Origin: Oscillospiraceae bacterium
GTDB lineage: Bacteria > Bacillota > Clostridia > Oscillospirales > Oscillospiraceae
Assembly: GCA_015067765.1 (NCBI GenBank)
Contig: SVLV01000001.1
Span: 1-64,000 of the forward strand
Direction: 5' to 3'
DNA length: 64,000 nt
The position numbers were made by a program, and so were the translations under genes. Positions 58,483-64,000 of this stretch are shown here, piece after piece (the stretch's first letter is position 1; each line of letters starts with the position of its first letter). The notes below the pieces were generated by a model. That model was not told the DNA's origin and searched no databases. It saw only the letters and a list, made by a program, of their open reading frames with translations.

Positions 58483-59879
58483 GACGGATCCTTCTTTCCG
58501 ATGGAGACCGTCACATCGTGGATCCATTTCTCCGAGCGGATCCGCAGCATGGCGAGAGGCATCTTCAGGAGATTTTCCGTCTGGATAGCGATGGTGATCC
58601 ACCAGTAATTCCATTGCAGGACCAGTGCCACCAGGGCCGTCAGGGGAATGGCCAAAGCCCACAGGGGGAGCAGATCCAGAAGGGTGGAGCGGTGCACATC
58701 GCCGCCGCCACGCAGCACACCGGTAATGGAGGTGATGGCATAAGCGTGGGTGGGGATGGACAGGAATGTGGTGACAGCCATGGCGGTGGCGATGGCGGCC
58801 GACTCATCAAAGAGTTTGAACAGAGGGAACAGGATGGGCTGGAACACGGTGGGCAGCAGGATCATGGAGATGGCGGTAAGGGCCAGGGCCACCAACATGG
58901 TAAATTGCAGCAGGGCGTGGCTCAGGCTCATGATCTCCTTGTGGGTTCTTCCTTCGCCGACGGCTTTTCCCACCATTACCGAGGTGGCGGCGCCCAGACC
59001 GAAGAAGACCACCATGAAGAGATTGCGGATATTGCCCATCACGGAGTTGGCGGCCAGCATCTGCACGGAGCTGGCGGTATAACCCAAAATAACGGTAAAC
59101 AGACTGGCACCCAGTCCCCAAATGGTCTCATCTGCGATGACAGGCGTAGAGTATTTCAGGAAACGCTTGCACATTTCCAAACCGGGATGGAGAAATGCTT
59201 TCACATCCAGCGGCAGCTTCTTGCTGCGCAGTGCACAGATCACGCAGACCACAAATTCCAGCATACGGGCGATCATCGTGGCAACAGCAGCGCCCATAAC
59301 GCCCCACTCCGGGAAGCCGAACTTGCCATAGATCAGCAGATAGTTCAGGCAGGTGTTCACCACCGTGGATACACCAAACAGCTTCATGCCGAAGGAGGGG
59401 TTCTCCACACTGCGGTGGGCACTGACATAGATGGAGGCGATCATATTAAACAGGTACGCAATGCCCACAAAGCGCAGGTATGGGGCGCCCAGAAGCGACA
59501 GTTCGTGACTGTTGGAGAGCAGGTCCATCACCTGAATGGGCCAGAAGAAAAACACGGCGGCAAAAATAGCGGAAACCCCGGTGCCCACATAGACGGCCAC
59601 GCCCAGTGCACGGCTGATGTTGTGCTTGTCCTGCTTGCCCCAGTATTGGCTGATGAGAATGCCGACACCGCTCTGCAGGCCGTAGATAATGGCCTGAATG
59701 ACGAAACTGGGGACATTGGCGGCCGTGACAGCGGCCATCTCCTCATTGCCCAACTGGCTGACCATGAAGGTGTCGATGAGACCCAGAGAGTAGGCGATGA
59801 GATTCTGCATCGCCACAGGGATCACAAGGCGCAGCAGATAGCGGTAGAATTCCGGTCCGCGGCGAAGATCTTTGAACAT
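58479..59879 (-). CDS. MATE family efflux transporter
   Basis: 466 residues with twelve membrane spans; it starts RYLLRLVIPVAMQNLIAYSLGLIDTFMVSQLGNEEMAAV and has the second MatE half (TPVIADETIWGLGASLFTVILG). It exports cations or drugs using a Na+ or H+ gradient. It is the middle of the minus-strand run cysteine desulfurase - MATE - RlmA - flavoprotein; a common theme is not apparent. Confidence 0.92.
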   Translation of the reverse strand: MFKDLRRGPEFYRYLLRLVIPVAMQNLIAYSLGLIDTFMVSQLGNEEMAAVTAANVPSFVIQAIIYGLQSGVGILISQYWGKQDKHNISRALGVAVYVGTGVSAIFAAVFFFWPIQVMDLLSNSHELSLLGAPYLRFVGIAYLFNMIASIYVSAHRSVENPSFGMKLFGVSTVVNTCLNYLLIYGKFGFPEWGVMGAAVATMIARMLEFVVCVICALRSKKLPLDVKAFLHPGLEMCKRFLKYSTPVIADETIWGLGASLFTVILGYTASSVQMLAANSVMGNIRNLFMVVFFGLGAATSVMVGKAVGEGRTHKEIMSLSHALLQFTMLVALALTAISMILLPTVFQPILFPLFKLFDESAAIATAMAVTTFLSIPTHAYAITSITGVLRGGGDVHRSTLLDLLPLWALAIPLTALVALVLQWNYWWITIAIQTENLLKMPLAMLRIRSEKWIHDVTVSIGKKDPS

Positions 59880-59890
59880 AACAGGTTACC

Positions 59891-61027
59891 TCACAGCATG
59901 GGAAAACGGTTGGTCTTGTGGTGGAGCAGTGCCTCATACAGGGCATCGATATCCTGCTCTGTGGTTTCCGGACCGAAGCTGATGCGGATCACTCCAGCGG
60001 CAGTCTTCTTGTCCAGACCGAGGGCGGAAACCACGTGGCTGGCTTTTCCCTGATGGCAGGCGGACCCGGCGGAGATGCAGATGCCCTGCTGGCCCAGTTC
60101 GGTTACGATGTTGCTGCTGGGATAGCCCGGCAGGGACATGGCCAGAATATGGGGAGCCTGTCCGCGCCCGATCTCCACCATGGAGGGAATGCGCAGCAGC
60201 TTCTCCCGGCAATAGTCCTTGATCTGCCCCATGCGGGCCATTTTTTCAGCCCAGTTTTCTGCCCGCAGCGCAGCTGCCTTTGCAAAGCCGGCGATTTGTG
60301 CGGTAGCCTCTGTGCCGGAGCGCAGACCCTTCTCCTGTCCACCGCCGGCCAGCAGCGGACGGAGATTTTTCAGCAGGTGGGGCGCCACATACAGCGCGCC
60401 AATGCCCTTGGGACCACCAATTTTATGGGCGGAAAAGCTCATCAGATCCACACCCCAACCGGCGGGATCACAGGGCACCTTCAAAAAGCCCTGCACGGCA
60501 TCGGAATGAAGCAGCGCCCGGGAGCCGGAGGCCTTCAGAAGGCGGGCAGTTTCCTCCACAGGGAAGATGCAGCCGGTCTCATTGTTGACCAGCATCATGC
60601 TGATCAGAACCGTATCCTCCCGCAGGGCATCCATCACTTGCTGGGCCGTTATATGGCCGGTGCGGTCGGGCTTGAGATAGGTCACCTCATAACCCTGCTG
60701 CTCCAGCAGCTTCAGGGGCTGCAGAATGGCACTGTGCTCCACGGAGGTGGTGATGATATGGCGCCCGCGATGCCGGCCCTGCCACAGGGCAGCAGAGATG
60801 GCCCAGTTGTCACTCTCTGTGCCACAGGAGGTGAAAAACAGACACTCCGGATCCATATCCAGCGCCTGGCCCAGGGTCTTGCGGCAGTCCTCCACCATAG
60901 CATGTGCCTGTCGGCCATAGGGATATTGGGCAGAGGGATTGCCGAACTGCTGGGTCAGCACCTCGTACATAGCATCTGCTACCGGACGGGGGATCGGGGT
61001 GGTGGCGGCGTTATCCAGATAAATCAT
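59891..61027 (-). CDS. Cysteine desulfurase (NifS/IscS family)
   Basis: 378 residues: IYLDNAATTPIPRPVADAM, FTSCGTESDNWAI, PLP lysine in MSFSAHKIGGPKGIGALYV (Lys near 197) and mobile Cys in CISAGSACHQGKASHVVSALG (near 323). It makes alanine and a persulfide from cysteine for iron-sulfur cluster or thio-tRNA synthesis. It is divergent from mtaB, an iron-sulfur methylthiotransferase, which could use the sulfur; this link is inferred. Confidence 0.92.
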   Translation of the reverse strand: MIYLDNAATTPIPRPVADAMYEVLTQQFGNPSAQYPYGRQAHAMVEDCRKTLGQALDMDPECLFFTSCGTESDNWAISAALWQGRHRGRHIITTSVEHSAILQPLKLLEQQGYEVTYLKPDRTGHITAQQVMDALREDTVLISMMLVNNETGCIFPVEETARLLKASGSRALLHSDAVQGFLKVPCDPAGWGVDLMSFSAHKIGGPKGIGALYVAPHLLKNLRPLLAGGGQEKGLRSGTEATAQIAGFAKAAALRAENWAEKMARMGQIKDYCREKLLRIPSMVEIGRGQAPHILAMSLPGYPSSNIVTELGQQGICISAGSACHQGKASHVVSALGLDKKTAAGVIRISFGPETTEQDIDALYEALLHHKTNRFPML

Positions 61028-61073
61028 AGGAAATACCTCCTGATCGGGACACTTTTTTCAGCGAAACAAGTTC

Positions 61074-61102
61074 TTGCCACGGGGGGCACGATACCGTATA
61101 AT
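61074..61102 (+). promoter_or_regulatory. mtaB promoter
   Basis: TTGCCA (61074-61079), 17-bp spacer, TATAAT (61097-61102). Confidence 0.75.
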
Positions 61103-61161
61103 ACAACTAATATAACAGATATATTATAAGCGACACTGCGATAAAGTGCAAGGAGAAACCC

Positions 61162-62451
61162 ATGCGAGTTGCCATCTACACCCTGGGGTGTAAAGTGAAT
61201 CAATATGAGACCCAGGCCATGGAGCAGGAACTGCTGGGCCGGGGGCATACGCTGGTGGAGTTTGAGGAGCAGGCAGATGCCTATATCATCAACACCTGTT
61301 CGGTGACGGCTGTCAGCGACAAAAAATCCCGGCAGATGATCCGCCGGGCAAAAAAGAGCAATCCTGCAGCGGTGGTGGCCGCCTGCGGCTGCTATGTGCA
61401 GACCCATCCCACGGAGGCGACCGGTCTGGAAGAGCCGGACCTGCTGGGTGGAACGGGGGACCGAATGGCGTTCCTGGATGCCCTGGAGCGGGCTGCAGCA
61501 GAGCGGCAGCGGCTGGTGCTGCTGGATGATGCACTGCGGCGGCGCACCTTCGAGGTGCTGCCTGCCGGAGGACAGGCCGGCCGTACCCGCGCCATGCTGA
61601 AGGTGGAGGATGGCTGCACCAATTTCTGCAGCTACTGCATCATCCCCTACGCCCGCGGACCGGTGCGCTCCCTGCCGCTGGAGGTGGCTCTGGAACAGAC
61701 CCGTCAGCTGCGGCAGGAGGGATACCGGGAGATCGTGGTGACCGGTATAGAGATCTCCTCCTGGGGGCGGGACCTGCCGGGTAAGCCGGAACTGATCGAC
61801 CTGCTGGAGGCCATCAGCCGGGAGGCGGGTCAGCTGCGTTTGCGGCTGGGGAGTCTGGAGCCCCGCACCATCACGGAGGATTTCTGCCGGCGCGCCGCCC
61901 GACTGGAGAATCTCTGTCCGCATTTCCACCTGTCTTTGCAGTCCGGCTGCGATGAGACCCTGCAGCGCATGAATCGCAAGTATGATACCGCCCGGTATCT
62001 GGAATCTGTCCAGCTGTTGTGGCAGTATTTTGAAAATCCTGCCATTACCACGGATCTGATCACCGGCTTCCCCGGTGAGACGGAGGAGGAATTTCAGCGG
62101 ACACTGTCCTTCATCGGCCTGTGCGGCTTTGCCCAAATGCATATTTTCCCCTATTCCATCCGCCCCGGCACCAAAGCGGCGGATATGCCGCAGGTGCCCG
62201 GTCCTGTCAAGGAGCAGCGGGCAGCCCGTGCGGCGGAGTTGGCCGGCCAGATGCATGAGGCATACCTGCAGGAGTGCGTGGGGGAGACCTTCCCCGTGCT
62301 CTTTGAACAGACCCGGGAGAGCCTTTGGATAGGCCATGCCCCCAACTACATGGAAGTAGGCGTGGGTGCGGAGGAAGATCTGCACAATCAGGTGCGGCAG
62401 GTAACCGTCACCGGTGTGAAAGACGGAATACTGACAGGAGAGTTGAACTGA
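61162..62451 (+). CDS. mtaB: tRNA (t6A37) methylthiotransferase MtaB
   Basis: 429 residues: TLGCKVNQYETQAMEQELL and NTCSVTAVSDKKSRQMIRRA (UPF0004 Cys ligands), then radical SAM KVEDGCTNFCSYCIIPYARGPVRS and a TRAM-type end. The KVNQYE form distinguishes MtaB from RimO and MiaB. It converts t6A to ms2t6A at position 37 of tRNA for ANN codons. It is followed by yfbR after one base. Confidence 0.93.
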   Translation: MRVAIYTLGCKVNQYETQAMEQELLGRGHTLVEFEEQADAYIINTCSVTAVSDKKSRQMIRRAKKSNPAAVVAACGCYVQTHPTEATGLEEPDLLGGTGDRMAFLDALERAAAERQRLVLLDDALRRRTFEVLPAGGQAGRTRAMLKVEDGCTNFCSYCIIPYARGPVRSLPLEVALEQTRQLRQEGYREIVVTGIEISSWGRDLPGKPELIDLLEAISREAGQLRLRLGSLEPRTITEDFCRRAARLENLCPHFHLSLQSGCDETLQRMNRKYDTARYLESVQLLWQYFENPAITTDLITGFPGETEEEFQRTLSFIGLCGFAQMHIFPYSIRPGTKAADMPQVPGPVKEQRAARAAELAGQMHEAYLQECVGETFPVLFEQTRESLWIGHAPNYMEVGVGAEEDLHNQVRQVTVTGVKDGILTGELN

Positions 62452-62452
62452 T

Positions 62453-63025
62453 ATGAGTCACTTTTTTGCTTATATTGCCCGGATGCGCTTTATCTCCCGC
62501 TGGGCGCTGATGCGCAACAGTTATACGGAAAATATTCAGGAGCACAGCCATCAGGTGGCCGTGCTGGCCCACGGGCTGGCGGTGATCCGCAACACCTATT
62601 TCGGTGGAAAGGTGGATCCCGGTACGGTAGCCGTAGCGGCCCTGTATCATGATGCCAGTGAGATCCTCACCGGTGATCTGCCCACCCCCATCAAATATTA
62701 CAATCCTCAGATCCGGGATGCGTATAAGCAGGTGGAGGCGGTGGCCTGTGAGAAGCTGACGGCCATGCTGCCGGAGAAGCTGCAGCCGGTGTATGCCGAT
62801 ATTCTGCGCTGTCCCGATCCGGAAGTGGAGGAACTGGTGAAGGCGGCGGATAAGCTGTCTGCCCACATCAAGTGCCTGGAGGAGCTAAAGGCCGGTAACA
62901 TGGAGTTCCGTGCCGCGGCCCGTCAGACGGAGAAGGCCCTGGACGAGATGGAGGTTCCGGAGCTGAAGTGGTTCCGGGAGAACTGTCTGGACAGTTTCCA
63001 ACTGACGCTGGACGAGATGGAATAA
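62453..63025 (+). CDS. 5'-deoxynucleotidase YfbR-like HD protein
   Basis: 190 residues: FFAYIARMRFISRWALMRNSYTENIQEHSHQVAVLAH (substrate Arg, Glu, His), AALYHDASEILTGDLPTPIKYY (HD) and KAADKLSAHIKCLEEL (Asp). This is the HD_3/YfbR pattern of dNMP phosphatases active in pyrimidine salvage. It is cotranscribed with mtaB. Confidence 0.9.
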   Translation: MSHFFAYIARMRFISRWALMRNSYTENIQEHSHQVAVLAHGLAVIRNTYFGGKVDPGTVAVAALYHDASEILTGDLPTPIKYYNPQIRDAYKQVEAVACEKLTAMLPEKLQPVYADILRCPDPEVEELVKAADKLSAHIKCLEELKAGNMEFRAAARQTEKALDEMEVPELKWFRENCLDSFQLTLDEME

Positions 63026-63039
63026 CCTATTATCAAAAA

Positions 63040-63077
63040 CAGGTGAGAAATCCAACGGATTTCTCACCTGTTTTTTC
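63040..63077. terminator. Bidirectional terminator
   Basis: The 14-bp stem CAGGTGAGAAATCC / GGATTTCTCACCTG with loop AAC is followed by TTTTTTC. It separates yfbR from the minus-strand homoserine dehydrogenase. Confidence 0.9.
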
Positions 63078-63082
63078 TTACT

Positions 63083-64000
63083 TTACTGTTCCTCCAGCAC
63101 CCGCAGCAGATCGCCGAAGACACCGTAGGCAGTCTGTTCAATGAGGGGATCGTGCTCCAGAATGGAGAGCTTGCCCATCAGATCCGTGGTGATAGAGACC
63201 AGGGAGGAGGTGCTGTCCACCGCGGCCAGCAGATCGCCGCGGTCCACCTCCACAGGACGGACGGAGGCGTGCACCCTTCCATCCTCCCGCCAACCGCGGC
63301 AAAGCAGCTTGATGACCTTGCCCCGTGCGGCGGCGTCCTGAATATCTGCCTCGGTGATGTGCTCGATGCCGGTGCGGTCCACCTGATCGGGGGTGATGTG
63401 GGCCTGCATCAGCACATTCAGAAGTGCGGTGATCTTGGCGGCTGCATCGTAGCCCTCAATGTCCATAGCGGCATCGGCCTCGATGAAGCCCAGCTTGCGT
63501 CCGGCGGCGATGATGTCATCGTAGGCCTTCCCGGCAGCCAGTTCCTCCAGAATATAGTTGGTGGTGGTGTTCAGGATGCCGGAGACTTCGGTGACCTTTG
63601 CCAGCTTCAGTGTATGCTCCGTCAGGTTGAAAACGGGGGTGCCGTCCATCACCGTGGTCTCGTAGTAGAAACCGCACCCCTGCTGCCGGGCCAGGTCCTG
63701 CAGCTGGTCGTAGGCCCATGCAATGGGGCCCTTGTTGGCGGTGATCACATGTTTGCGCCGCAGAAGTGCACCGCGGATATGGTCAATGGCCGGCTGGCCG
63801 GTGTGGATGTTCAGGGGAGTCATCTCCACCAGCACATCGTAGTCACCATTGATGACAATGTCCATGGTGGAGCAGGGGGTAGGATCGGTAAACTTGCCGT
63901 TCTGCTCCAACTGATTCAGTGCATCCTGCAGCTGGATCTGTCCCGTAAGATTGCCGCGGGAACCAGTGGCAATGGCGGTGACAACGATGCGGGTATTCCA
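63083..64000 (-). CDS. hom: Homoserine dehydrogenase, 5' part outside window
   Basis: The minus-strand frame is open from the window edge to the stop at 63083, about 305 residues. VLVEMTPLNIHTGQPAIDHIRGAL, HVITANKGPIAWAYDQL, GILNTTTNYILEELAAGKAYDDIIAAG and GFIEADAAMDIEGYDAAAKITALL are homoserine dehydrogenase signatures with catalytic Lys and Asp. It reduces aspartate semialdehyde to homoserine for threonine and methionine. The part seen here shows no ACT domain at its C-terminus. Confidence 0.9.
   Translation of the reverse strand, partial: WNTRIVVTAIATGSRGNLTGQIQLQDALNQLEQNGKFTDPTPCSTMDIVINGDYDVLVEMTPLNIHTGQPAIDHIRGALLRRKHVITANKGPIAWAYDQLQDLARQQGCGFYYETTVMDGTPVFNLTEHTLKLAKVTEVSGILNTTTNYILEELAAGKAYDDIIAAGRKLGFIEADAAMDIEGYDAAAKITALLNVLMQAHITPDQVDRTGIEHITEADIQDAAARGKVIKLLCRGWREDGRVHASVRPVEVDRGDLLAAVDSTSSLVSITTDLMGKLSILEHDPLIEQTAYGVFGDLLRVLEEQ

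Noticed and set aside
1-64000. CRISPR array, rRNA operon or IS transposase
   Set aside because: No regularly spaced direct repeats, no rRNA-like sequence and no DDE or IS200-type transposase were seen.

Overview
The window looks like chromosome of a low-to-mid GC Firmicute of class Clostridia, most likely an Oscillospirales/Ruminococcaceae gut anaerobe. The evidence is strong AGGAGG ribosome sites, TTGACA/TATAAT promoters, a T-box leader before cysS, a four-subunit pyruvate:ferredoxin oxidoreductase, an orphan TM1266-type regulator, FG-GAP lipoproteins and Clostridia-style large serine recombinase modules. The species cannot be named from sequence alone.

Region 1 (1 to about 16,000) is accessory DNA. 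It opens with a siphovirus tail and lysis module (major tail protein, gpG/gpGT chaperone with a slippery heptamer, tape measure, tail fibre, holin-like proteins, amidase). This module is broken: about 3.07 kb (554-3624) is inverted between two 5-bp inverted repeats, and inside it the tape measure gene is fused in frame to a tail fibre gene. Flipping the segment back rebuilds the fibre reading frame and gives the chaperone gene a ribosome site. Next comes a serine recombinase module (5994-14115): an HTH/zinc protein, a SHOCT-like protein, a recombinase that looks like a fusion of two recombinase genes, a divergent HTH repressor pair with three TACCG-N3-CGGTA operators, and a second recombinase. 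The C-terminal domain of that second recombinase recurs in three stand-alone genes directly downstream. They are followed by a phosphoesterase, an unknown protein and an HTH protein. A separate HTH plus 407-aa unknown gene pair (14253-15908) and a cluster of GCACCCC motifs close the region.

Region 2 (16,200-35,600) is core chromosome: pyk; an FG-GAP lipoprotein with a PhoB/PhoR-type pair; yqhQ-like, prmC, recA, recX, rimO and pgsA; a small HTH switch; T-box-cysS; hydrolases; a family 4 uracil-DNA glycosylase; and a TM1266 regulator plus an NMT1/THI5-like ABC transporter behind a structured leader that ends in a terminator.

Region 3 (35,600-37,500) is a small integrated element at tRNA-Leu(CAG), flanked by 65-bp direct repeats. 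It carries a ribbon-helix-helix-like protein, an HNH protein and about 0.7 kb of very GC-rich DNA without a credible gene. tRNA-Leu(GAG) follows.

Region 4 (37,600-64,000) is core chromosome again: porCDAB, glpK, ridA, a SulP transporter, MATE exporters, a PhoB/PhoR/HD operon, a phosphopantetheinyl transferase, tRNA-Pro, two tRNA-Ser, tRNA-Arg, a TetR/membrane gene pair, 5-formyl-THF cyclo-ligase, typA, an RlmA-like methyltransferase, a cysteine desulfurase, mtaB, yfbR and the 3' part of a homoserine dehydrogenase gene. Beside tRNA-Ser(GCT) lies a second tRNA 3'-end copy embedded in a palindromic structure. No CRISPR array, rRNA gene or classical transposase IS was seen.
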